Source: Bacteroidales bacterium UBA1715 (lineage in GTDB: Bacteria; Bacteroidota; Bacteroidia; Bacteroidales; UBA1715). From it: 64,000 nucleotides of DNA. This document shows positions 7,490 to 15,087 of the stretch, in pieces (the stretch's first letter is position 1; each line of letters opens with the position of its first letter). The stretch covers positions 1 through 64,000 of the forward strand of contig DCIX01000037.1 in assembly GCA_002317135.1 (NCBI GenBank). Reading direction: 5' to 3'. A program made the translations under genes and the position numbers. The notes under the pieces were generated by a model, which saw nothing but the letters and a program-made list of their open reading frames with translations, was not told the DNA's origin and ran no database searches.

Positions 7490-8980
7490 ATGAAAATACT
7501 GAACGCCAAACAATTGCACGAAGCTGACGCCTACACTATTGTTCAACAGAAGATTACGTCTGTTGACTTAATGGAGCGTGCAGCAAAAGCATTTGTTGAG
7601 TCGTTTATCCCCAAGAACGAAAACATATATATTTTCTGCGGAAACGGCAACAATGGAGGTGACGCATTAGCAATAGCTCGATTGATTTCGGAAGGATATG
7701 ATTTAGAGTATTTTGAAATTGAACACATTTTCGTCTATATTATAAAAACATCGGACCATGCAAGTGCGGACTTCCGTGTGAATTACGAAAAACTAATCCT
7801 TTCTGAAAACGAGAAAATTTCAATCACGCATTTAGATGAATTCCAAAACATTACAATTCCTACAAATGCAACTATCGTCGATGGAATTTTTGGTTCAGGA
7901 TTAAATAGACCAATAAGCGGATTTGTTGCACAATACATTGAATATCTCAATTCATTACCAAATGAACGTATTGCGATAGACATTCCTTCTGGTCTTTATG
8001 CAGACAAGCCAATAAGCGAAAACGATATTGTTTTTCAAGCAGATGAAACTATTACTTTTCATTCACCGAAGTTACAATTTCTATTTGCCGAAAACGATAA
8101 ATATGTTGGAGAACTTACAATAAAAGATATAGATCTTGTCCTCCCCTTTTCCAAACACGAAGCACCAATACAGTTTGTTACAGATGTTCACTTAAACAAA
8201 CGACCACGTTTCGCACATAAAGGAACCTTCGGGCATGCCCTTTTGGTTGCGGGAAGTTATGGCAAAATGGGTGCTGCAACATTAGGTACAAAAGCTTGCT
8301 TGAAAATGGGATGCGGACTGATAACTACACACATTCCTTCCTGCGGTTATGAGATTCTTCAAATTTCAATACCGGAAGCAATGGCAAGTGTTGATGATAA
8401 CGATAAAATTATATCTAAAATACCTGATACAGAAAAGTATAGTGCTATTGGAATTGGCCCAGGTATCGGTACAGAAGAAACAACTGCAACTGCACTTTTG
8501 AATTTCCTACAAGAAAACAAAAAGCCATTAGTTCTTGACGCCGATGCACTAAATATACTTTCTACACACGAAAAAATGTGGCAATATATTCCAGAAAATA
8601 CAATATTGACGCCACATCCAAAAGAATTTGACAGATTAACACATAATCATACAAATTCATACGACAGATTTATAACTGCAACAGAATTCGCAAAAGAAAA
8701 AAAGTGCATAGTGGTATTAAAAGGCCATTATACTTGTATAGCAAATCCTAACGGAGAAATCTATTTCAATAGTACAGGTAATTCCAATATGGCAACAGCA
8801 GGAAGTGGCGATGTTTTAACAGGAGTTATTCTCTCACTTTTAGCACAACAGTATAGTCCCAAAGAAGCAGCTATCAATGGTGTATTTTTACACGGATTAG
8901 CAGGAGACGAAGCTTCATGCGACTACAATTTTACTGCACCTGCAAGTAATTTTATACAACATCTAAACACCGATTATTAA
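7490..8980 (+). CDS. nnrD: Bifunctional NAD(P)H-hydrate epimerase / ADP-dependent dehydratase
   Basis: This enzyme repairs hydrated NAD(P)H. The N-terminal half (about residues 1-210) is the YjeF_N epimerase domain, with CGNGNNGGDALAIARLI and VDGIFGSGLNRP. The C-terminal half (about 230-490) is the ribokinase-like ADP-dependent (S)-NAD(P)H-hydrate dehydratase, with GSYGKMGAATLG, GIGPGIGTEE, LDADALNIL, TPHPKEFDRL and the signature NMATAGSGDVLTG. The total of 496 residues is normal for the fused form. I chose the ATG at 7490, one base after the upstream stop; a longer reading would overlap the TPR gene. It sits in the middle of the five-gene operon. Confidence 0.95.
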   Translation: MKILNAKQLHEADAYTIVQQKITSVDLMERAAKAFVESFIPKNENIYIFCGNGNNGGDALAIARLISEGYDLEYFEIEHIFVYIIKTSDHASADFRVNYEKLILSENEKISITHLDEFQNITIPTNATIVDGIFGSGLNRPISGFVAQYIEYLNSLPNERIAIDIPSGLYADKPISENDIVFQADETITFHSPKLQFLFAENDKYVGELTIKDIDLVLPFSKHEAPIQFVTDVHLNKRPRFAHKGTFGHALLVAGSYGKMGAATLGTKACLKMGCGLITTHIPSCGYEILQISIPEAMASVDDNDKIISKIPDTEKYSAIGIGPGIGTEETTATALLNFLQENKKPLVLDADALNILSTHEKMWQYIPENTILTPHPKEFDRLTHNHTNSYDRFITATEFAKEKKCIVVLKGHYTCIANPNGEIYFNSTGNSNMATAGSGDVLTGVILSLLAQQYSPKEAAINGVFLHGLAGDEASCDYNFTAPASNFIQHLNTDY

Positions 8981-8981
8981 T

Positions 8982-9326
8982 ATGTACGACAACGGAAAGC
9001 CAATAGAAGAAGTTAAAGAGCATTACGAAGATGCCCCGGAAGGATTACAAAAGTACCTTAACCAACGCAACATAATCATAGCACTATGCGTGGCTTTTTT
9101 CCTTCTCATTGCATTTTTTGACAGAACGAGCCTAATAGAAAGAAATAAACTGAAAAAAGAGCAAAAAAAATTAGTCGAAAAAAGAAGACAATTAAAAGAA
9201 GAAATATCTGATACACAAAAACAGATTGATGCTCTCGATAACGATGAATACATAGAGAAAATAGCAAGAGAACGCTATTTAATGAAAAAAGATAACGAAG
9301 ATATTTACATAGTAACAGACAAATAA
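8982..9326 (+). CDS. Septum formation initiator (DivIC/FtsB family)
   Basis: This 114-residue bitopic membrane protein has a short cytosolic N-terminus and one transmembrane helix (IIIALCVAFFLLIAFF, about residues 31-46). A charged coiled coil (about 50-85) follows, then the family's closing motif IEKIARERYLMKKDNEDIYIV. DivIC/FtsB joins FtsL and FtsQ/DivIB in the divisome. The length and topology are as expected. It starts one base after the nnrD stop and is followed by flavin reductase after 2 bases. Confidence 0.9.
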   Translation: MYDNGKPIEEVKEHYEDAPEGLQKYLNQRNIIIALCVAFFLLIAFFDRTSLIERNKLKKEQKKLVEKRRQLKEEISDTQKQIDALDNDEYIEKIARERYLMKKDNEDIYIVTDK

Positions 9327-9328
9327 TT

Positions 9329-9835
9329 ATGGAATTTACACACATTCCCCCCCTTGATTTTAACGAAAATGCAAGCCGTATCATCGGCCAAGAATACATG
9401 TTGGTAACAGCAGGAAACGAACAAAAACATAACTGCCTAACTGCTAGTTGGGGTGGCTTAGGTTTCATGTGGGGAAAACCTACATCGTGCATTGTTATTC
9501 GTCCACAACGATACACAAAAGAATTTCTTGACCGAGAAGAATACTTCACCCTTTGCTTCTTTGACGAAAGTTACAAACCTATGTTCGCATTTTGTGGATC
9601 AAAAAGCGGCCGTGATGTTAATAAGGCACAAGAATGCAAATTGACTCCTTTCGTCACAAAAAATGGCTCTATTGCATACAAAGAAGCACGATTAGTTCTC
9701 GAATGTAAGAAAATGTATGCAGCTCCATTCGTACAAGAAGGTTTTATAGACAAAAGTCTTCTAAGTAATTATACAGCTGGTGATTACCATACACAATACA
9801 TTGCTGAAATTACAGATTGTTTAATAAAACAATAG
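9329..9835 (+). CDS. Flavin reductase family (FMN-binding) protein
   Basis: This 168-residue protein has the split-barrel FMN-binding flavin reductase fold. NCLTASWGGLGFMWGKP is the characteristic N-terminal segment that touches FMN, and VIRPQRYTKEFL and YFTLCFF form the next strands. GSKSGRDVNKAQE is the usual loop of the Bacteroidetes branch. It may supply reduced flavin to an unknown partner; the sequence gives no substrate. It closes the five-gene operon that begins at 4973 and is followed by a terminator. Confidence 0.88.
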   Translation: MEFTHIPPLDFNENASRIIGQEYMLVTAGNEQKHNCLTASWGGLGFMWGKPTSCIVIRPQRYTKEFLDREEYFTLCFFDESYKPMFAFCGSKSGRDVNKAQECKLTPFVTKNGSIAYKEARLVLECKKMYAAPFVQEGFIDKSLLSNYTAGDYHTQYIAEITDCLIKQ

Positions 9836-9856
9836 AGAATTATTGCTATATAATTT

Positions 9857-9885
9857 AAAGGTCAGGAAAATCCTGACCTTTTTTA
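9857..9885 (+). terminator. Intrinsic terminator after flavin reductase
   Basis: The arms AAAGGTCAGGA (9857-9867) and TCCTGACCTTT (9871-9881) form a stem with a 3-base loop, followed by Ts. It lies between convergent genes and touches the stop region of the reverse-strand exporter. Confidence 0.9.
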
Positions 9886-9887
9886 TG

Positions 9888-10955
9888 TTACAACAAAGCA
9901 AAACCTACACATAAAGCAATAATTGCTTTTATCAGTTTTATTCCGACAAATGTTTTGGGAGATTCTGCGAATAATGGCAAGCCTCCGTGACCATCTTGTA
10001 CAATTGCATTTGCCAACAAAACAGCAAATGGTATATGTCCAGAAAGGAATAATGAAATAAAAATAATGTGTGGTCCAGATTCTGGAATAAGACCGACTAA
10101 AACGGCTGCAATTAATATTTGCCATTGATACTGACTTACAATATTTTGCAATTCAACCCACGAATCCACAAGATGAACTATGGCAATAATACAAGTTGTC
10201 CAGCCTAATATTTTCAAAAAATGTTTTTTAATGATATGCTCCCAGAAATGCGTTTGTAAAAAGTGCTCTGGAACAATTGCTATTATATACGCAACTGCAA
10301 TAGACAAGCAAACAAATGTCATCGAAAACCAATCTATACGATGCTCATGTTCAACATGTTCCATGCCAGGAAACACATCGTGACTATGTCCTATCTCTCC
10401 TAACACCGACAACACAAATATCAACAATACGCCAAACAACAACATTGCCCGTTGTGAAGACGGATGTACAATATGCTCCCTAATAGAAGACACGGCATTA
10501 TGCTCGTGACCACCATCATCATGCTCGTGTTCGTGTATTTCGAAATGAGATGGTTTGACGGACTTTTCATTTCTTTTCCATAGAAAATCAATCAAAAACC
10601 CACCAACAACAGCAATTACCACTAAAACAGCAGAAATCTGTAAAGCTGTAGATATATCAAGAGAAAACAATAAAAAAGCCTCATCTCCCATTGTAGCAAC
10701 AAATGTCGCAAACAAAGCACCGAGCGAAACTAAATTATGTGAATATAGCGTCACAACCGTATATGTACCCAAACAACCAGGAAACAAACCAAACAACACG
10801 CCTATCACAACTTGTTTCCAACCACGTTTTTGTATTTTGTTACAAAATGCTCCTTGAGTACGAACATTTACATACTCAATAAAAAGCATCATTGCCAATA
10901 CAAAAAATGTGATGGACAACGAATTTTTCAATATCGAAAACAACACCGCTTGCAT
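9888..10955 (-). CDS. Predicted heavy-metal/manganese exporter (ArsP_2-like membrane protein)
   Basis: This membrane protein of about 355 residues has around ten hydrophobic segments in two halves with related motifs: GVLFGLFPGCLGTYTVV in the first half and AAVLVGLIPESGPHII in the second. Between them lies a His/Asp-rich cytosolic loop (HEHEHDDGGHEHN) that could bind metal. This matches the family of putative ten-helix metal exporters (Pfam ArsP_2, also annotated as putative manganese transporters); the ion is not proven. The start ATG at 10955 overlaps the upstream gene's stop in the arrangement TAATG, which argues for translational coupling. The two residues upstream (TTG GTA) are not needed. 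Confidence 0.8.
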   Translation of the reverse strand: MQAVLFSILKNSLSITFFVLAMMLFIEYVNVRTQGAFCNKIQKRGWKQVVIGVLFGLFPGCLGTYTVVTLYSHNLVSLGALFATFVATMGDEAFLLFSLDISTALQISAVLVVIAVVGGFLIDFLWKRNEKSVKPSHFEIHEHEHDDGGHEHNAVSSIREHIVHPSSQRAMLLFGVLLIFVLSVLGEIGHSHDVFPGMEHVEHEHRIDWFSMTFVCLSIAVAYIIAIVPEHFLQTHFWEHIIKKHFLKILGWTTCIIAIVHLVDSWVELQNIVSQYQWQILIAAVLVGLIPESGPHIIFISLFLSGHIPFAVLLANAIVQDGHGGLPLFAESPKTFVGIKLIKAIIALCVGFALL

Positions 10956-11419
10956 TACCAACCAATGTATGGGAACTCACCATAAAAAATGGTCTTACCA
11001 CCTACAGTTTTTGAATACGAATGTTCTGTTCCATCACAATTGAAATAGATTCGTTTCTTGGTACGCGTATCATATTTATAGTAACCTAAACACATATCAT
11101 CTCTATCGTACCGATATGTTTTTTGTTGCGTTACCTTAGTGTAATTAATCACATTGCCATCCTTATCGTAATTGAATGTCTTGCCTGTTTTACTATCCTT
11201 TTTTGCATAGCCAATTTCTTTCTTATTACAATCGTAATGAACTGTGACATGTCTTTTTTGATCGTACATATCGTAACCAAGACATTTGCCTGACTTATCG
11301 TAATAGTATGTTTTACCCTTTTCTAACTGCGAATAGCCACTTTCTTCTTGTGCAAACAAACCGCTCGCACCTATAAACAGTGATATTACCACCAAAATAA
11401 AATATTTCTTCATTTTCAT
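10955..11419 (-). CDS. Small secreted tyrosine-rich repeat protein
   Basis: This 154-residue protein has a signal peptide (MKMKKYFILVVISLFIGASGLFAQ). Its mature part is built from about five short units of the kind KxYxYDKSGKCLGYxxYDxxxK, rich in Tyr, Asp and Lys. The units recall short MORN or YD-like beta repeats, but I do not recognise a family and propose no enzyme activity. Its stop overlaps the start of the metal exporter, so the two are made together; a role in sensing or binding the exporter's substrate is only a guess. A promoter box TACCTTTG is at 11435-11442. Confidence 0.7.
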   Translation of the reverse strand: MKMKKYFILVVISLFIGASGLFAQEESGYSQLEKGKTYYYDKSGKCLGYDMYDQKRHVTVHYDCNKKEIGYAKKDSKTGKTFNYDKDGNVINYTKVTQQKTYRYDRDDMCLGYYKYDTRTKKRIYFNCDGTEHSYSKTVGGKTIFYGEFPYIGW

Positions 11420-11434
11420 TTTAAATTATACAAC

Positions 11435-11442
11435 AAAGGTAT
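11435..11442 (-). promoter_or_regulatory. -7 promoter box for the secreted protein/exporter operon
   Basis: TACCTTTG on the minus strand is a perfect TAnnTTTG match 16 bases before the start codon. No clear -33 partner is seen. Confidence 0.5.
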
Positions 11443-11511
11443 TAAAACGAAGGTAAAACACCATCATATATCATTTGATTTTGTATTTTTACAAGCATTT
11501 TTACAACAATA

Positions 11512-12690
11512 ATGACAAAAATTCTTCGCATACTGAACCGCTTCAATGTCGGTGGACCAACATACAATGTTGCCTATCTTACTAAATACATTTCCAACGA
11601 ATACGAAACAATTTTAGTTGGCGGACAAAAAGAAGATTCCGAAGCCAGTTCAGAATACATCTTACAAAACCTACAGATTAATTACACAATCATTCCTGAA
11701 ATACGAAGAGAAATCAATCTAAAACGAGATTTCCAAGCATTTCGAAAATTGGTACAAATCATACGCGAAGAAAAACCAGATATTGTACACACACACGCTT
11801 CAAAAGCGGGAATGTTAGGACGAGCAGCCGCAATCTATTGTCGAGTTCCATACATATACCACACATTCCACGGACATGTGTTCCACTCCTATTTCGGTAA
11901 AGCAAAAACGCAATTATTCATTTACATAGAACGATTTTTAGCAAAACGCTCTACGGCCATCATTGCGATTAGTGAAAAACAAAAACACGAACTTGGCGAT
12001 ATCTACAAAATCTGCAAACCTGAAAAAATAAAAGTTGTGCCTTTAGGATTCGACTTAGCAAGATTTAGCGAAAACCAAGAAGAAAAACGTAAGCAATTCA
12101 GAAACACCTACAATCTTCAAGACGACGAAATCGCAATTGGTATAGTCGGAAGACTTGCAAAAGTTAAAAATCATACCTTCTTCATTGATGCGTTTAAGCA
12201 CTGCTTAGAACAATCAACAAACAAAAAAATCAGAGCATTTATCATCGGAGATGGTGAACTCAAAGAAGAATTGCAAAATTATTGCACTACGCAGAATATT
12301 GATTATAATACAAATACTGACACAAATTTCAATAAACCTATTGTGTTCACATCGTGGATACAAGCGGTAGATATTGCATACGCAGGATTAGATATAGTTG
12401 CACTCACCTCATTGAACGAAGGTACTCCGGTAAGCATCATCGAAGCACAAGCTGCAGGAAAACCGATTATTTCAACAAATGTTGGCGGCATTTGCGATAT
12501 TGTAAAAGAAAACGAAACCGCACTTATCTCAGACATTGACTTGAAAACATTCTCACAAAACCTACAAAAATTAATAGAAGACGAAAGCTTACGCCGACAA
12601 ATGAGCGAAGCAAGCAAAGCATTCTCTGGCGAAAGATTTAGCTACCAAAGACTGTGTAGAGATATGGAAAAAGTGTACAGAGAGCAATGA
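11512..12690 (+). CDS. Glycosyltransferase family 4
   Basis: This 392-residue GT-B enzyme opens with ILRILNRFNVGGPTYNVAYLTKYI, typical of GT4 sugar transferases. It continues with VHTHASKAGMLGRAAAIYCRVPYIYHTFHGHVFHSYF. The C-terminal Rossmann domain has IGIVGRLAKVKNHTFFIDAF and the donor-binding EX7E motif in LNEGTPVSIIEAQAAGKPI. It transfers a nucleotide-activated sugar, probably in surface polysaccharide or glycolipid synthesis; donor and acceptor cannot be read from the sequence. No other glycan genes are next to it. It is monocistronic and divergent from the secreted protein. Confidence 0.9.
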   Translation: MTKILRILNRFNVGGPTYNVAYLTKYISNEYETILVGGQKEDSEASSEYILQNLQINYTIIPEIRREINLKRDFQAFRKLVQIIREEKPDIVHTHASKAGMLGRAAAIYCRVPYIYHTFHGHVFHSYFGKAKTQLFIYIERFLAKRSTAIIAISEKQKHELGDIYKICKPEKIKVVPLGFDLARFSENQEEKRKQFRNTYNLQDDEIAIGIVGRLAKVKNHTFFIDAFKHCLEQSTNKKIRAFIIGDGELKEELQNYCTTQNIDYNTNTDTNFNKPIVFTSWIQAVDIAYAGLDIVALTSLNEGTPVSIIEAQAAGKPIISTNVGGICDIVKENETALISDIDLKTFSQNLQKLIEDESLRRQMSEASKAFSGERFSYQRLCRDMEKVYREQ

Positions 12691-12775
12691 TTAATGATTA
12701 ATGATTAATGTAGTGTCAGGGTTCTACTCTGACACGCTAACAAAATCATTAATGACTATAATTAAAAAAAATCGT
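12687..12775. repeat. 7-bp tandem repeat and imperfect hairpin
   Basis: ATGATTA is repeated 3.4 times at 12687-12710, starting in the last codons of the glycosyltransferase. GTGTCAG (12713-12719) then pairs with CTGACAC (12729-12735), and an ATCATTAAT copy (from about 12746) is inverse to the tandem units. There is no clear T run right after the stem, so it is a weak or decayed terminator at best. Confidence 0.55.
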
Positions 12776-12801
12776 TTAAGGCGTATTTATTTAATGGTTT
12801 A

Positions 12802-14055
12802 TCACAATTCCGATTTCATTTTTGCAATAGCCTTATTAGCTTCTTTTACGATATCTTCTTCGCCGTCAATATGGCGATTTTTCATCACAAATTTGCCATT
12901 ACAAATAACGGAACGAATAGCTTCGCTATTTGCACCATAAATCCAATTACTAACCACATTATTGTTCGGACAAAACCCGACATGATTCATATCGACCAAC
13001 AAACAATCGGCCAAACAACCGACCTCTATCCTTCCTGCTTCTGATAAACCGTACGCCTTAGCCCCCGCTTCCGTGGCTATCTGTTGGATCTCCTGTTGCG
13101 ACAAACGGTTATCTCCAGCATTCACATTAGCAATAAGCGCAAGAACTTTCATTTCTTCACGCATATCAAGATTATTGTTAGAAGATGCACCATCAGTTCC
13201 CAATGCCACAGGAATTCCCGCCTCACGCAAACCAACAACATTCGGTATTCCACTTTGTAACTTTAAGTTTGAACAAGGATTCACCACTGCCGACGCACCA
13301 GAATTTGCAAATAAACGAAAGTCATTCTCTGTAAAATGCACACAATGGGCAGCAATACATTGCTCATTCAAAGCACCAAGCGAATCAAGATATTCAACAG
13401 GCGTACAACTGTGTTCCTGTATGCAATCAGCAACTTCCTTTGCCGTTTCCGATAAATGAATATGCAACTTATATTGTTCACTTGTAGCAATAGAAACGCA
13501 CTTTTGCAAAGTTTTTGCAGTATTAGTATATATTGCGTGTGGCATTACCGCAAGTTGCACTCTATCAGACACTCCCGTATGGTTTTCAAGAAATTTAAAA
13601 TGATCATTCAATTGCCAATCAGGTGTTAACGCATCGGCAATTGTAACCCCAATGGTTGCTCGTATTCCCATTTCCTCCACAACCTTCATTGTTGTTTCAC
13701 GGAAGTAATACATATCCGAAAAGAAAACCGTCCCAGACTTAATCATTTCCAACACAGCAAGACGACTTCCTGCTTCTACATAATAGTCGTTCAATTTCGC
13801 TTCTATCGGCCATATATAATTATTCAGCCATTCAAATAATGGTTTATCATCGGCATATCCTCGAAACAATGTCATTGCAGCGTGACAATGTGCATTGTAG
13901 AACGCTGGAAATATTGCAAGTCCATCGCAATCAACAACTTCCGCCCCATCAACATCAGCTTGAGACAACTCTTCAGAAATTAGCGCAAAACGATTGCCTT
14001 TAATTACAACATTCGTTTTCTTTGACTGAAAATATACAGATTTTAATACAATCAT
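12802..14055 (-). CDS. 5-methylthioadenosine/S-adenosylhomocysteine deaminase family amidohydrolase
   Basis: This 417-residue metal-dependent amidohydrolase belongs to the MtaD/TrzA/SsnA group. Zinc ligands can be followed: NAHCHAAMTLFRGYADD (HxH on strand 1, near residue 57), HIHLSETAKEV (His), AAHCVHF (His) and ALGTDGASSNNNLDM (Asp). The motif with FRGYADDKPLFEWL is what distinguishes MTA/SAH deaminases, which convert SAH or MTA to inosyl compounds in the methyl cycle. The exact substrate is not certain. It follows the glutaminyl cyclase gene by 5 bases and is the last gene of a uvrA-led transcription unit. Confidence 0.88.
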   Translation of the reverse strand: MIVLKSVYFQSKKTNVVIKGNRFALISEELSQADVDGAEVVDCDGLAIFPAFYNAHCHAAMTLFRGYADDKPLFEWLNNYIWPIEAKLNDYYVEAGSRLAVLEMIKSGTVFFSDMYYFRETTMKVVEEMGIRATIGVTIADALTPDWQLNDHFKFLENHTGVSDRVQLAVMPHAIYTNTAKTLQKCVSIATSEQYKLHIHLSETAKEVADCIQEHSCTPVEYLDSLGALNEQCIAAHCVHFTENDFRLFANSGASAVVNPCSNLKLQSGIPNVVGLREAGIPVALGTDGASSNNNLDMREEMKVLALIANVNAGDNRLSQQEIQQIATEAGAKAYGLSEAGRIEVGCLADCLLVDMNHVGFCPNNNVVSNWIYGANSEAIRSVICNGKFVMKNRHIDGEEDIVKEANKAIAKMKSEL

Positions 14056-14060
14056 ACGGC

Positions 14061-15086
14061 CTATTTTGTATCAAGTGAGAAAACAACTTCAAACAAGCGT
14101 GGCCACCACTTTCCCGTTACATAAAAGTGGTCGTTTGTAGGATTCCAAGCAATACCATTCAACACATCTACATCTTGTCGGTATTGTTCTGGCAAAAGAC
14201 CTGTCATATCTATTTCCGCAGCAACTTTTCCATTCGAAGGATTTATCTTTACTATCTTGTCTGTTTGATAAATATTCGCATACACGAAACCTTCAACAAA
14301 CTCCAATTCATTTAATGATGAAACCGCCCCTAAATTCGTAAAGACGGAAATTTTATGATGCAACTTAAACGTTCCCGGCTCATAGAAATACAAAAACTCC
14401 GAACCATCGCTCACAATCAGATAAGTACCATCGTAACACATTCCCCATCCTTCGGTTGCATACGAGAACACATCCAAGCGTTTAAAGGTATTTTTATCGT
14501 ATTTAAAGCCTGTATGTTCTCTCCATGTAAACATATACAAAGTATCGCCAATCAACGTCATACCTTCAGCAAAATACATAGAATCTATCGCAACAGAACG
14601 TTCCACCTTACCAGACTTTAAATCTACATAACGCAAACTCGATTCTCCATACATTCCGGCTGTTTCATACAATTTACCATTTTCGTACTGCAAACCTTGC
14701 GTATATGCCTCTGAATCGTGTGGAAACGAAGCCACGACCTCGTATTTCAACTTAGCTGGTACTAAATCCGACAAAAGTCGCATTGAACGCAAATACACGT
14801 CTTTTTTACCGTCAGTAAATACTTTTATCGTGATTGTCTTATCCCCCATCTGCATTCCTTCTGTTTGAATAACGCATTTGTCTGTTTGATAAAACGACAT
14901 CGTCTTTCCGTCAATCACAAACTGAATAGAATCGGCACATTTTTTTCCGGACGAAATAGTAAAAATCACCGAATCACCACTATACACAGCACCTTTATAA
15001 GAACTTGTAACAGAATACTTTTTGCCCTTTTGAGAACAACCAAACAAAAATAAAAATGCAATAAAAAAATAGAAAAACTTCTTCAT
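14061..15086 (-). CDS. Glutaminyl-peptide cyclotransferase (bacterial/plant type) lipoprotein
   Basis: This 341-residue lipoprotein has signal peptide and lipobox FLFLFGCSQKG (Cys about 17). After an N-terminal region comes the five-bladed propeller of glutamine cyclotransferase: VASFPHDSEAYTQGLQYENGKLYE, EGMTLIGDTLYMFTWRE, GWGMCYDG, NELEFVEGFVYANIYQTDKI and LNGIAWNPTNDHFYVTGKWWP. This enzyme forms N-terminal pyroglutamate on exported peptides. In Bacteroidetes, many proteins begin with Gln after signal peptide removal, so a role in their maturation is plausible. It starts 1 base after the uvrA stop. Confidence 0.93.
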   Translation of the reverse strand: MKKFFYFFIAFLFLFGCSQKGKKYSVTSSYKGAVYSGDSVIFTISSGKKCADSIQFVIDGKTMSFYQTDKCVIQTEGMQMGDKTITIKVFTDGKKDVYLRSMRLLSDLVPAKLKYEVVASFPHDSEAYTQGLQYENGKLYETAGMYGESSLRYVDLKSGKVERSVAIDSMYFAEGMTLIGDTLYMFTWREHTGFKYDKNTFKRLDVFSYATEGWGMCYDGTYLIVSDGSEFLYFYEPGTFKLHHKISVFTNLGAVSSLNELEFVEGFVYANIYQTDKIVKINPSNGKVAAEIDMTGLLPEQYRQDVDVLNGIAWNPTNDHFYVTGKWWPRLFEVVFSLDTK

Positions 15087-15087
15087 A

